A program made the translations under genes and the position numbers. Positions 1 through 12,414 of a stretch of DNA of 64,000 nt are shown here, in pieces (positions within the stretch are counted from its first letter, which is position 1; each line of letters starts with the position of its first letter). Under the pieces are notes generated by a model, which saw nothing but the letters and a program-made list of their open reading frames with translations, was not told the origin of the DNA and made no database searches. The stretch covers positions 1,984,001 to 2,048,000 of the forward strand of contig CM073547.1 of assembly GCA_037074615.1 (NCBI GenBank), read 5' to 3'. This DNA is from Leucaena leucocephala (taxonomy: Eukaryota; Streptophyta; Magnoliopsida; Fabales; Fabaceae).

Positions 1-702
1 TCTTAGTGAATTATATATATTATTTAACTCTTAAAAATATAAATATAATATTATTTTATAAGTTCATGATGACATATTTTTTTCTCACAATATGAGCAGA
101 ACATCACAGCCCGGGCATGCCCAGCCCGAAATAGTTAGGACTTTTACCGGGCCAGACCGGGCATCAGGCTGCAAAATATAACCCATACTTTTTTCAGGCA
201 GAAAGATTACCTTGCCTAACCCTACCCATGCACACCCCTGATACCGACCCGTTTTATGTACAGATTTAATATATTCACGTGTTGGAGAGAGAGCTAGAGA
301 GGGGTGTGACCAGAGGGGTCCCAAATCCCACGCGCCACGTACAGGAGGAGTCAAACGGGACGTGTGGGCCCCACACACCTCATGTGGCTGTTCCTGAGGG
401 ACCGCACCGCTTGCTATACCATATCGCATGTTTTCAGATTTCGTAACATAGAATCATCCTCAATTATAACTTTGTCATACCAAAATTAACATTATAGTCC
501 AGAAAGCTGAGTTCTTTCTTAAGAATCTCTTTAAACCTTAAAAAAAGAACCCCGCTCAGATGAATTCTTCATATTTTGTAAGCAGCCAGAAATTTACAGA
601 TAATATGCATATATGCATGATCACTGATTCTTGTCCTACGTACCCAAGATGGTATTAATTACTTAATCATGCAAATAAATAGGCATACATATAGATCTAT
701 AC
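1..702 (-). other. Start of catalase intron 2, with a possible hAT-like fragment
   Basis: This stretch follows the donor site of catalase exon 2 (GT at 702-701 on the minus strand). None of the conserved catalase residues expected in exon 3 appear in any minus frame, so intron 2 either runs off the left edge or the gene is broken here. At about 95-241 there is a GC-rich island with many CCCGG/CCGGG words that ends, on the minus strand, with CAGGGGTGTGCA. That terminus resembles the ends of plant hAT-type elements. No matching second terminus was found, so the transposon reading is tentative. Confidence 0.4.
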
Positions 703-888
703 CTCTAGATCCGATGGTAAGAGCAGAATCGTTGTTATAAACAGGAGTGCCGGAGTTGGTAGTCCAGAAAGGAGTATTGAAGGTGCTTGATGGCCGGTGC
801 TGCACATTCCATATATATTTGAGATCAGGACTTACAAGCTAAGAAATAGAACTCAAGATTTCCTTGTACGTACCTTGTAGGGATCCAT
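703..888 (-). CDS. CAT: Catalase, N-terminal exons 1 and 2 (partial)
   Basis: Two spliced exons encode the N terminus of a plant catalase, the peroxisomal haem enzyme that converts hydrogen peroxide to water and oxygen. Exon 1 is 874-888 and encodes MDPYK, followed by a GTACGT donor. A 74-base intron ends in TGCAG. Exon 2 is 703-799, begins HRPSS, contains the family hallmark PFWTTNSG, then PVYNN and LTIGSR, and ends in phase 1 before a GTATAG donor. The five-residue first exon MDPYK and the PFWTTNSG motif are characteristic of plant catalases; PVYNN rather than PVWNN suggests one of the less abundant catalase classes. Everything after about residue 37, including the catalytic His and haem ligand, lies off the window to the left or is missing, so function cannot be judged. 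The product is certain at family level; gene integrity is unknown. Confidence 0.88.
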
Positions 889-978
889 GGCTATGTCGAA
901 CGAGAGTGATCACAAACAGCAGCAGAGAAAAATTAATGGGGATTTCTTTCGCAATGAGAGACTTTGCCATTCATCCCA

Positions 979-984
979 TTTATA
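979..984 (-). promoter_or_regulatory. TATA box of the catalase gene
   Basis: On the minus strand the sequence reads TATAAA inside a T-rich run, about 90 bases upstream of the catalase ATG at 888. With initiation about 30 bases downstream, the 5' UTR would be about 60 bases. No transcript evidence is available from sequence alone. Confidence 0.55.
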
Positions 985-999
985 AAAAAGTCCTCTTGC

Positions 1000-3900
1000 T
1001 CTGCTGTCACTGTAATTCCCATTTGCCAACCCTCTAGCCTCTACTATTTCCTCTTTACCTGCCCTTTCCAAAATAAATATCCCCCTCCTCCTGTTTCCTT
1101 TTGTCGTCTTCTTCACCTCTTTTTACCCCTTCAATTATTGAACCAAATTATTATCTTCATCCACAAAAAATCAAGAGTCGGCCAATTCAAACAAACTCTA
1201 CAAATTCCGATTGGTCGTCTATTCAATCCCCACCTCATCACATGCACCACCCTCTTCTCTTATTAAAGGTCGTTTCCATCCCACGTTAAGTTTTAACCAT
1301 CTTAATTAATTACTTATTTATAGTTAAGCAATATATTCCTATGCTCTTATTTAATTATATATAACACTTTCAATATATTTTATTAGAATAAAAAAATCTT
1401 AAATTATATTAACCCTACCCTAAAATTTAATAATTTTTAAATTTTATTCTCGATTAATATACATTATCACTTATGAGTATCTCTTAATGATTAAATCTAC
1501 ACAAGAATAAGTAAAAATGTAAAATGGAATATTTATGTGACAAATTTAATAATATAATTTATAAATATAAGAAACTTATTCTCTACTTTATAAATAAGAT
1601 TATATGAGAATGTTACATATTCAAAACTTAACCTCAGTCACCAGTAAATTCAATTCTCCGACGATCAGATTTGTGGGGTCCCGCCAAAAATCAATAATTA
1701 TTATCTCTTATATGATTTAGGATGTCATTATTATACAAATGGCCGACAAGCATAGGACAATGAATTGGCTCCTACTCGTATTGATCAAAAGTCACTACAT
1801 GATATCTTGAATTCTTTCTCCTCTCATCTCTCTCTTCCTTATTCAATTCATCAAAAGATAGCTAACTCAACTCTAATCAATCAAGCAAGATAGGGTTTTA
1901 AATTATTTTAATGTTGTGGGTTCTGCGGATAATGAATGGATTCTCTGTATCAAGCTCAAAGAAGTTCGGACAAAATGATGAAGGATCATGCCGTTCTGTC
2001 TTCCTTAATTAAGTTGCCTGATTTTTGCATATCCGATGTTCCAGTTCTTGACCGCTAAAACTAGAAAATTACAAAATACAGTAATAGCAGAGTTATCTTA
2101 TTCATGTAGAAGATATAAAAAGGATAAATATTTACTCACTCTCATAATACCATCCTACACATCTACACCAATCAAACACCAGTCAAAATATCCTACTTAT
2201 TATCATTTATTATTAATAATTCATTTATTATTGAGAGTATATGTTAGTATTTCTATATGGGAAGATGACGATTTTTATGCTGAACCATCACCGTCATGCC
2301 TTGTTGCTTCCTTATAATTAGAAGGTAGTTTTGATGTATACAAATGCCATGTATATACAATATTTCCATATATATATACCTTCATTAAATTTGCACTGGG
2401 AACAAAACATATTGATGCGTCCACAATTTGCAGGTCCAGTAATTTTTAAATCTTAACAGGTTATTTCTGAAAAAAAAATTAAAAACATATATTTTAAAAT
2501 ATGGACTCCTTTTCAATATGACTTATAATAGGAAATGGAGAGTACGAGAATACATCAAGGTTAAATACCTTAAAAAAATCATGTTTTGCTAAATTTATTT
2601 AATCTAAATAACTTTAATCAATTTTATTAGTTTGTAAGAGGTAGATATTGGTGTATTGCTTGTATTTGAGATTAGAGAAAATATTTTATTTCGTCGGTTC
2701 AGCGGATGAAGATGAACTGATTCTCTTGATCGATGATGATGATGAACGACAACCCAGATAGGTGCGTGCAGTCGCCCTTCTTTCTTGGCCTTATCTTTAT
2801 ATCTACAATATCCCACTTCTTAATTGGTAAACGCCTTCTTCTTCTCTCAAATAAAAGACACTCCTAATTAATTTGCACATATTAAAAAAAATTAGTTTTC
2901 TTCGTTACATTTGTCCCTGTTAAATGATTAATTAACTCGTCATTTGAAGATCACTTTTATTTAAAAATTAAGTGGTGACACCAAATTCGTCAATAATTTG
3001 TATATTTGTTCAGAATTACCGTGAAAAGTATTGAAAAAAAATGAAGGATTGAAAAAAAATGAAGGAAGTAAAATCATTTTAAAAGCATAAGACAGCTGAT
3101 TAAAACTTGTTCAGATATGAAAACGGGATGATATTTGATATTTGTGGGGAGCAATCAACGCCGTGCGTTGATGGATCCTTATCTTGTTTTATCGAAGCGT
3201 GTGCCCCCAACACTCCAAGCCTATTTCCCAATTCGCCCCTGCAGATCCCACCATTTATTTTTAAGCATGGATCCCCACTTAGCAAACTTTTTTTAATTTG
3301 GAAGATTGATAACAAGAACCTGTTTTAAAAATCTATTAACTAAAAAGATTTGAATTCAAGTACTAATATTTTATGTGTATGAACAAAATATTATATTATT
3401 CTGATAAATAATTTTTTTAAAATAGAAACTTTTGATTAATTTTTATTATTTAAAATCACAGCAAAGGAATTCTAAAACTACGGGATTAAATTGAAATTAT
3501 GTTGTAATATTTGAGATTGCAGAGAGAATGTGCTCCGTTGAAATGTTGGTAATTTTCAAGTTTTGAACCCATTCAGGTAAATGAGCTTTGAAGGAATTGA
3601 ATGCATTAAAATTACCACGATCCTAATAAAACCAGATATTTTGATAGAGAACAATACTTACAAGGAGGAAGCCCCACTTTAGATGAAGGGTCTCATCATT
3701 TTGGTCCCTCACAAAATAGACGAGACGGGTGGGACTGAATGGAGAAAGAGACGCTTGGGAGGAAAATGGAGAAAATTACAAATGGAACACGGCCTAAACA
3801 CACGATGAGGTCGTGGGGACTGAGGGCTGGGGAGACGTGAAAATTACGAAAAGATTGAAAACACTGCTTTGTACGGCCGCCGTTAAGTCATTTTACCCTT

Positions 3901-4238
3901 GGATCAAATAAATATAGTACTGAATTTTATGGAAGAGAGGTCGATTCCTAAGATATAGATTTGGACCCCTATATACAGTAGAGTGGTTCTAGAAGACAGA
4001 CAATAATACTCGGAAGTGACTCATAAAACATACAAATCTGTGGTTAAATTTTTCAAAGCGCTCTGACCTTTCCCACACACCTAAATGTGAAATTGGCCTA
4101 ACGCACGAGAGTTTTGATAGAGAAATCATCGGAAAATGACAGTTGTAGACCATAGAGGAACATTCAATACAAAAAGAAAACTTCAATTTTGTTCAAACTT
4201 CAAAGAACTTGGGAGTCTGTCCTCAAAGAATTTTAACT
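1000..4238. other. Intergenic region, no recognised gene
   Basis: The first few hundred bases are a pyrimidine-rich promoter-side segment of the catalase gene. The rest is AT-rich with only short open frames. I recognised no protein family. Two short stretches near 1,918-1,965 and 2,695-2,740 resemble each other (both contain GTTC-GCGGAT then GATTCTCT), which suggests an old local duplication. The open frame at 3,107-3,328 (plus) has no recognisable domain and is probably chance. Confidence 0.5.
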
Positions 4239-4798
4239 TCTACTGTCACATCCCTATTTTTGGACCGTGACTGGCACAGAATATAAATACATCATATTCT
4301 GAAAGCCTAGCATTTTAAGTAAAACCTTTAAATTCTCCATAGCATTTTTCAAAATCATACAAACATTTTCTAAGGTTCATGCAGAGCATTATCCTTTCCA
4401 AAATAATAAAAGTTCTTAAGAAACAATTACATCAACAGTAGTATTTATCAAACGAAACTTCGGATCAACAGCAAGGCTCTTTACCGCTCAGCTGGAGGAT
4501 TAGGGTCACCTGCATTATCTGAAGCCAAATAATCTACTCGTGAATAACGTCCCAAAAACATGATTTAAAGAATGCGGAAAATAATCAATGCATAATCATA
4601 TTAAAATGTATTTCATATCACTTTGAAATCTAATTCAAACCTTTTTGTCAACATTTGTATTTCAGGAGAAAATAACCGTATGAACTAACTGTTTCAAATA
4701 ACTCATTCAAAACAATCTTTTCAAAACCATGATCTTTCTGTAGGACTTCAACAGAACGAAAACAGACGTGGACACACAGTCCACGAGGGTAACTAACC

Positions 4799-4980
4799 AT
4801 TCTGGTGGCTCGAAGCCACTAACTGTCGCGAGAACGAATCCCACGAAATAATTCTAGTGGCTATGCCACAAACTGTCGCGAGAATAAATCCCAAGAAATA
4901 ATTCTGGTGGCTCAAGGCCACAAACTGTCGCGAGAACGAATCCCACGAAATAATTCTGGTGGCTATGCCACAAACTGTCG
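4799..4980. repeat. LTR sub-repeats with built-in hairpins (element 1)
   Basis: About 3.5 tandem units of 50-52 bp, each starting ATTCTGGTGGCT and ending CCCACGAAATA or a close variant. Every unit opens with a short inverted repeat: GTGGCT-CGA-AGCCAC in unit 1, GTGGC-TAT-GCCAC in unit 2, GTGGC-TCAAG-GCCAC in unit 3, and GTGGC-TAT-GCCAC in the partial fourth unit. The loop changes but the stem is kept. The same block is found in the other LTR at 12,415-12,596. Confidence 0.9.
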
Positions 4981-6754
4981 AGCTCGAATACCAAGGTGCA
5001 CCAAGGACTAACAGTACTGCTGTTAGCAACCAGCGTTCTGTATTCCGTCCTAAAACGTTTCTATCATGCGTGGGGTCCTTTTCACATAAAATAATCTCAA
5101 TCGTTTCAATGCCATAATCATTGGTAAAAACCACTTTGAATTTCTAAAACCCCAGCATGAACATACGAAATCAAGTTACTGTAAAAATATATGCAATTCA
5201 CATAAGAATATTTCATGAATAACATCAGTTCACTGTCAAATCTTTTTTTCTAAAGCCTCTTTATCCATTTTCATGCATAATCATAATCTTTTGTAAATCG
5301 ATTGAAAGAAAATCATGTCTAATGATTTAAACCATAATTTCGTAAAACTTGCTTTTCAAAATCCATATTTGAAATTTATCATTTGAAATAACAATGCATT
5401 TGAAAGTGTAAATTTGTAGGGAACGTTATTCACTCACCTGTCACGTTCCTATACCGCTACTCCTCCCACCAAACACTTGCTACAAGATTACCTCTCAACC
5501 CCCTGATATTAAAACAACATATTAACATTCTGCTTAAAGTCTTTGGCCATAAAAAGCATCCCTAACTTATCACTTCCACCACTAATCATTCAATTTGAAG
5601 ATTCAATACTCCAGCCACTAATCCTTAACAATCAATTTTATGCATTTAACTCAACTGAAATATCTCAAAAATTCCTATACTGCTTCGGTTCACCCATGGA
5701 TTTTTTTTTTCAACAAGCTAAAATATCAAAGGCTTAATTCATGTATCCAATTATAACCCACCAACAGAAATAACGCCTGGCAGCAAACACATATACCCTT
5801 TCTGTCTCCACATATGCCCAACAATTCCTATACCCCCTATGCACATCGGATCACACACACACCACAGCAGCATCACAGTATGCACATGGTAGCAACAACC
5901 CAGAATAACCATGGACTATTTATATTACCACATAAACCTTTCCCATAGAGCAAACAATATCAAGAAATCGCCAAAATAGCAGTCCACAGCACCAGCAAAA
6001 TAGCAACGGTTGCAGAGAAAATAAGGAAAAAGGGTGAAACTTACCACCCTTACCGCATATGGAATTCACAGCAATAATACCACGGAACAGAGCAGGAAAA
6101 AAAATGACTGCGCCCAGCTTCTCAATTCCTTCTTTCCTTCCGTCAATAACAGCAAACCTCCTGATACAGGGAATGACGGTGACACCGAAGAGAATAGAGA
6201 GCTTAGTTGCTTAAGGTAGCTATCCAGGAATAGAAGGAAGAACATGAGTAGGGAATACGGTTTAAGAAGCTTACCCGCATCGCCCACAGAACCGACCACC
6301 GCAGAGGAAAACAGAATTGAAATTCCAACGACTTGCTACAGTAGCAGAGGATTGCTACAGTAGCAGAGAATGGCGACGGACGATGGCTACCCGACGACCA
6401 CGATGACCAAGAGGGTGGTTTTACGGGAAGAAGCATTCACCGGCGCTAGAACCGAACTCACAAAGCTTGCGACACCCCTCCGCCTTCCACTCTCACTCTC
6501 ACAGCAACCGCACCGGTGACAGAAAAGAAAGAGAGCGGGGCGGGTTGCTTCTTAAGGACAATGGCATCGACCTCCCTTGCCGTGCACTCTCATCCCGCGC
6601 CGCACGCTGAACCTCTGCCCCTCCTCACCTACGCCACGCTGCTATCCTGCCATCTCTGCTCGCAAGGAGAGAAAAAAATGGAGAAGAAAGTCTGGGATTG
6701 GGTGAAAGTGAGCAGAAGGGAAAAAGAAAATTTCACAGAATGAAATACGCTTCT

Positions 6755-6825
6755 GCACCAGCTAGGACTCGAACACGGGCCAGATGTTTACCTTCCGCCT
6801 GTTAAACCATTCAACCAATGCTTCC
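6755..6825 (-). other. tRNA-like segment in element 1 LTR (3' copy)
   Basis: On the minus strand a box-A-like word TGGTTGAATGG (6,807-6,817) is followed about 33 bases later by a perfect box-B word GTTCGAGTCC (6,765-6,774), the usual spacing of a tRNA internal promoter. The flanks do not form a paired acceptor stem, so it is not a tRNA gene. It lies within the first about 130 bases of the LTR in the sense direction. The other LTR has the same segment at 14,371-14,441. Confidence 0.5.
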
Positions 6826-6887
6826 CATATGAGGCATTATTAAATGAATATACATATATCAATTAGTTAAAATTCCTGATCATAACA

Positions 6888-6900
6888 TTCTTCCCCTCTT
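6888..6900 (-). promoter_or_regulatory. Polypurine tract of element 1
   Basis: Directly next to the 3' LTR the minus strand reads AAGAGGGGAAGAA. This is the expected primer for plus-strand DNA synthesis. It is identical in sequence and position in element 2. Confidence 0.9.
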
Positions 6901-6938
6901 AAGAAATTCGGTCCTCCGAATTTGAAAATATACTCACC

Positions 6939-9900
6939 TTAGTTCTGAAATAATTGCGGGTATTTGATTCGCATCTCAGCCTCCAACTCCCAAGTAGCTT
7001 CTTCCTCTGATTGGTTTCGCCATAACACCTTCACCGAAGGAATCTCTTTTGACCGCAACTTCTTTACTTGTTGATCAATAATGGCTATCGGATCTTCATC
7101 ATATGACAGGTCCTCGTTCACCTGAACTTCCTGATATTCGACAACATGGGAGGGATCATACAAGTACTTTCGCAACATCGATACATGAAACACCGGATGT
7201 ATCCCTGATAGCTCTGGTGGTAAGGCTAAACGATAAGCTACCGCACCTACTTTATCCAAAATTTCAAAGGGGCCGATAAACCTCGGACTTAACTTACCCT
7301 TTTTACCAAATCTCATAACCCCTTTCATTGGTGACACTCTTAAAAACATTTTATCTCCGGCCATGAACTCTAATTCCCTACGACGATGATCTGCATAAGA
7401 TTTCTGTCGACTTTGAGCCGCCAACAACCTTTGTTGAATCACCTTCACCTTTTCTTTAGCATCTTGAACCAAATCAGGCCCTAATATTGTTCCGTCTCCA
7501 ACTTCGAACCATCCAATTGGAGATCTACACTGCCTCCCGTACAACGCCTCAAATGGAGCCATTTGAATACTTGACTGATAACTGTTATTATAGGCAAACT
7601 CTACTAACGGTAAATGTTTGTCCCAACTTCCACCAAAATCCATGACACAGGACCTCAACATATCCTCAACTATCTGGATTGTCCTCTCCGACTGTCCATC
7701 AGTTTGAGGATGAAAAGCAGTGCTAAGATTCAATCGAGTGCCCAAAGCTTTCTGAAATGATTTCCAAAATTGAGAAGTAAACTGGGGCCCTCTATCTGAA
7801 ATGATAGATACTGGGACTCCGTGTAACCGCAAGATCTCCTCAATATAAATCTCAGCGTATCTAGCCGCACTGTACGTCATCTTCACTGGTAGAAAATGAG
7901 CATACTTGGTCAATCTATCAACAATTACCCAAATAGAATCAAAACCTTTAGCAGTACGGGGCAATCCCACGATAAAATCCATAGTTATGTTTTCCCACTT
8001 CCATTCAGGTATCTCCAACCATTGTAACGGTCCTGCCGGCTTCTGATGTACCGCCTTAACTTGTTGACACACTAAACAATGTGCAACAAAATTCGCCATA
8101 TCATTCTTCATACCATGCCACCAAAACAACTGTTTCAAATCTTGGTACATCTTAGTTATACCAGGGTGGATAGTATAGGCAGAATGATGAGTTTCCTCAA
8201 GAATTAGCCTTCTCAACTCCTGAACTTGTGGCACACAAATTCTACCCTCGAACCTCAAAACACCTTCCTGATCAATCATAAATTCTGAATTACTTCTGTC
8301 TTTAACTGAATCCCTCAACTCGCACAACTTCGGGTCTGAATATTGAGCTTCCTTAATCTGATCACATAATGAGGAATGAGCTTGCAAATGAGCCAAAAAT
8401 ACTCCCTTATCAGCAATTTCAAATACGACTCCCTCTTGTTCAACTCTATGAATCTCCTGTACCAACGGTCTTCTCTCCATCTTGATATGGGCTAAACTAT
8501 TCATAGACTTCCTACTTAAAGCATCAGCCACAACGTTCGCCTTCCCCGGATGGTACAGAATCGTACAATCATAATCCTTTAACAACTCCATCCACTTTCT
8601 CTGCCTGAGATTCAAATCCTTCTATTCAAAGATGTACTTAAGGCTTTTGTGATCCGTGAAAATCTCACAGGTTTCTCCGTACAGATAATGTCTCCAAATC
8701 TTTAAAGCAAACACCACCGCAGCCATCTCTAAATCATGAGTTGGATAATTCTGCTCATGCAACTTAAGCTTTCTAGAGGCATAGGCAATAACTCGCCCAT
8801 CCTGCATTAACACACAGCCTAGCCCAATCCGAGAAGCATCACAATATACTGTATACCCACCGACTCCTGAATGTAAACTTAGCACTGGAGCAGAGGTCAA
8901 AGATTCTTTTAACTTTTGAAAACTTGCCTCGCATTTCTCATCCCACACGAACTTCACACTCTTTTGGGTTAGTCTCGTCATCAGAGCTGCTATTCTTGAA
9001 AAATCCTAAACAAAACGGCGATAATATCCTGCAAGTCCTAAGAAACTCTGAATCTCCGTTACCGTAGTAGGTCGTGGCCAGCTTTTAACTGCCTCAACCT
9101 TACTAGGATCAACTTGTATGCCATCCCTCGACACCACATGCCCCAAGAAAGTGACTTCTGTTAACCAGAACTCACACTTGGAAAACTTAGCAAAGAGCTT
9201 ATGTTCTCTCAACCTTTGTAACACTACCCACAGATGATGCTCATGCTCCTCCGTACTCTTGGAATAAACCAGGATGTCATCAATGAACACGATTACAAAC
9301 TTATCTAAAAATTCCCTGAATGTTCGATTCATCAAATCCATGAATGCCGCAGGAGCATTCGTCAAACCAAAGGACATTACTAAGAATTCATAATGACCAT
9401 ACCGAGTCCTGAATGCTGTTTTTGGAATATCTTCCTTCTTAATCTTCAACTGATGATACCCTGATCGCAGGTCTACTTTTGAAAAGTACTGCGCTCCTTG
9501 TAACTGATCAAACAAATCATCGATGCGCGGCAACGGGTACTTGTTCTTTACTGTCACCTTGTTAAGCTGTCGATAATCAATGCACAATCTCATCGAGCCA
9601 TCCTTCTTCTTGACAAATAACACTGGTGCACCCCAAGGAGAAGTACTAGGTCGTACGAACCCCTTATCTAGCAATTCTTGTAACTGAATCTTTAATTCCC
9701 TTAACTCAGACGGCGCCATTCTATAGGGCGGAATAGAAATTGGCTGCGTACCAGGAATGACGTCAATACTAAATTCTATCTCTCGATCTGGGGGTAACCC
9801 CGGCAATTCCTCCGGAAAAACATCAGGAAATTCCTGAACAATAGGAATTTGGTCTAAGCTGACAGTAGGCCTATCAACATCTTGGATTACCGCCAAAAAT

Positions 9901-11651
9901 CCCTGACAACCTTTTGCCAACATTTGCTGGGCTTTTAAAGCAGAGATTAAGTTTGTTGGCTTATCTACTTCGTTTCCAAACAACACAAACGAAGTTTCAT
10001 CCGGAAAGTTAAACTTTACCACTTTCAGGTGACAATCCACTGTAGCATAGCATGAAGCTAACCAATCCATGCCCAGTATGACATCAAAGTCTATCATATC
10101 AAGTATCATCAAATCGACAAAACTTTCTCTACCCTCAACAGACACTTCACAAGATTTGTACACTTGTGAAACTGACAAAGATTCCCCAACAGGGGTAGCC
10201 ACAGTAAAAGGACAATCAAGTCTAACTGAATTCTTATCCATCATCTTAGCAAAATATTTTGAAATATAAGAGTGTGTCAAACCAGGGTCAAACAATACAT
10301 AAGCCTTTTGAGAACATATAGAGATAATACCTGTGACCACAGCATTAGAAGCCCGAGCATCTTGCCTTGTCATTACGTAAACCCTAGCTTGACCTTGGCC
10401 TGAAGGTTGTGCTCTCTTCTTTGGAGGTCGTCCTGATATACCTCTACCCATTGAGGCAGAAGTTGCTCCCACAGACGGAGCTGCAAAAGTAGTAGGGTGG
10501 GGAGAAGGTCTAGCTGATCTATAACTCGAGGTTGATTGAGCAAACGGACACTATTTCTTCATGTGACCCGGCTGTCCACAACCATAACACACCACCAAGG
10601 TCTTCAGACAAACCCCTGAATGGTGCTTTCCACACATATTACAGGTAGGCCTGGAATAACTAGTCTGGCTCCCCCCAGACTGAGGTCTAGTACCTCCAAA
10701 CTTCGGTCCTGAATCTGGAATGCCCACAGAAGATCTATAAGATCTGGGCGCTGGCCGCATATCAGCTGACGAGGGTTGGCCCTGAGGGCGGTTACCCTTA
10801 AATGAAGATCCTTGGAACTTTTCGCTCCCAGACTTCTGCTTCTTAGAAACCCCTTCTTCTTCCATGTGCCTCAACTCAATTCTCAAAGCACAGTCAACCA
10901 CATCAGCATAAGAAGCAAAATGATTCAGCATCGGGGCCACAGCATCATGAATATGTATCGGTAATCCCTGTATAAACCTGCCAATTCTATCCCTCTCCGA
11001 CGGAACCAAGGTAGATGCATACGATGAAAGTTCTGTAAATCTTCTGTCATATTCAGCCACAGACATCCCAGAAGTACACTTCAACAGAAGAAATTCTTTA
11101 ACTCTAGCATCCTTCTTGCTCTAGGGAAGAAAACATTTCAGGAAAAGATCCTTAAAATCTGCCCATGACAATAATGATACTCTATCCCCCTGAAATCCTG
11201 GTACCGTCTTACTCCACGCATTCGTAATCCCTTCAAGTCGAAACAAGGCAAACTCCACGTATTGCACATCTGGGCATCTCAAAGCCCGGCATCTCTTCTC
11301 AATTCCTTCCAGGAACTCCATGGGTTCCTCTCGAGAATCAAACCCTGAGAACTTCGGAGGATCCAACTTTATAAACTCTGATAGCCTGACTGCGATGGAT
11401 TCTTCCTCTATAACCTGGGGTGTCTCTACCTGAGTCTCATGCCTAGAGGATGCAGAGATCTCAGGAGACTGTGGATGAGATGGTTCTGCCTTAGATAGAA
11501 TTTCCTGAAGAGGTCTAAGGGGTCAACCTCCCCGAACCCTAGCACCCCTACGACCATGTCCTCGACCTCGAGGAGGCACATCACTTCGCTGAGCAGAGCC
11601 TTGATCCGAAGCCCTAGAGCTCCCTCTAGACTGTACTCGTCTATGCGGCAT
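6939..11651 (-). pseudogene. gag-pol of element 1, one frame with five stops
   Basis: A single frame of 1,571 codons runs from the ATG at 11,651 to a TAA at 6,939 without any frameshift. Five in-frame stops interrupt it: TGA at 11,523-11,525 and TAG at 11,121, 10,551, 9,006 and 8,622. Domains in order are: a retrotransposon gag core (11.37-10.87 kb); a CCHC zinc knuckle with CYGCGQPGH (about 10.6 kb); an aspartic protease with DPGLTHSYIS; a reverse transcriptase with the FIDDIL active site; an RNase H with YCDAS and TDHKSLKY; an integrase with an H-H-C-C zinc finger, TMDFIVGLP and a D-D-E core; and a chromodomain-like tail around VKVLWRNQSEEEATWELE. Comparison with element 2 shows two stops arose from CGA and CAG codons; two more sit where relatives usually have Gln. 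The intact frame between stops points to recent death by point mutation. Confidence 0.93.
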
Positions 11652-11843
11652 TTAACTATTCATAAAACATAGAAAATCTTTAGTTTATAAATAAATACGT
11701 TTCTGAAATCATAAGAAAACACCACTTTCAAATTTCTTTTAGAGATCTTCAGAGATGCCACAACTATAGTTATGCCCGGGTTCATAACGATAATTGAAAC
11801 CCCACCAAAGTATCTCTGCTCTGCTTAACCATAGAAACACTCT

Positions 11844-11856
11844 GGCTCTGATACCA
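11844..11856 (-). promoter_or_regulatory. Primer-binding site of element 1 (initiator Met tRNA)
   Basis: On the minus strand the sequence just inside the 5' LTR reads TGGTATCAGAGCC, complementary to the 3' end of plant initiator-methionine tRNA. Three bases (GTT) separate it from the LTR end. Confidence 0.93.
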
Positions 11857-12414
11857 AACTGTCACGTCCCTATTTTTGGACCGTGACCGGCACAGAATAT
11901 AAATACATCATATTCTGAAAGCCTAGCATTTTAAGTAAAACCTTTAAATTCTCCATAGCATTTTTCAAAATCATACAAACATTTTCTAAGGTTCATGCAG
12001 AGCATTATCCTTTCCAAAATAATAAAAGTTCTTAAGAAACAATTACATCAACAGTAGTATTTATCAAACGAAGCTTCGGATCAACAGCAAGGCTCTTTAC
12101 CGCTCAGCTGGAGGATTAAGGTCACCTGCACTATCTGAAGCCAAATAATCTACTCATGAATAACGTCCCAAAAACATGATTTAAAGAATGCGGAAAATAA
12201 TCAATGCATAATCATATTAAAATGTATTTCATATCACTTTGAAATCTAATTCAAACCTTTTTGTCAACATTTGTATTTCAGGGGAAAATAACCGTATGAA
12301 CTAACTGTTTCAAATAACTCATTCAAAACAATCTTTTCAAAACCATGATCTTTCTGTAGGACTTCAACAGAACAAAAATAGACGTGGACACACAGTCCAC
12401 GAGGGTAACTAACC

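Larger units (their letters stand above)
4244..6887 (-). repeat. 3' LTR of element 1 (left copy)
   Basis: This 2,644-bp direct repeat of 11,860-14,503 starts TGTCACATCC and ends CATAACA on the plus strand. As the element runs on the minus strand, this is the 3' LTR. It contains a tandem sub-repeat block (4,799-4,980) and a tRNA-like segment (6,755-6,825). Short open frames inside it are not credible genes. Confidence 0.95.

Noticed and set aside
85..429. A 114-codon minus-strand open frame with a high GC part
   Set aside because: It overlaps the transposon-like GC island in the catalase intron, shows no known domain, and its codons look random.
910..1289. Short open frames on both strands upstream of catalase
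   Set aside because: They cover the promoter and 5' UTR; low-complexity pyrimidine-rich composition explains them.
3107..3328. A 73-codon plus-strand frame with several Cys and Pro
   Set aside because: No signal peptide, no family resemblance and an equally long frame on the other strand; probably chance.
4799..4980. Possible CRISPR-like array (regular 50-bp repeats)
   Set aside because: Units are contiguous variants with no unique spacers, lie in a plant LTR and are repeated in the partner LTR; it is a minisatellite.
6516..6743. Open frames inside the LTRs, repeated at 14,132-14,359 and others at 36.4-38.3 and 42.5-44.4 kb
   Set aside because: They lie in non-coding LTR sequence, are repeated only because LTRs are repeated, and show no domain.
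6765..6774. Possible functional tRNA gene in the LTR
   Set aside because: Box A and B words are present, but the acceptor stem does not pair and the T-stem is imperfect, so it is kept only as a tRNA-like segment.
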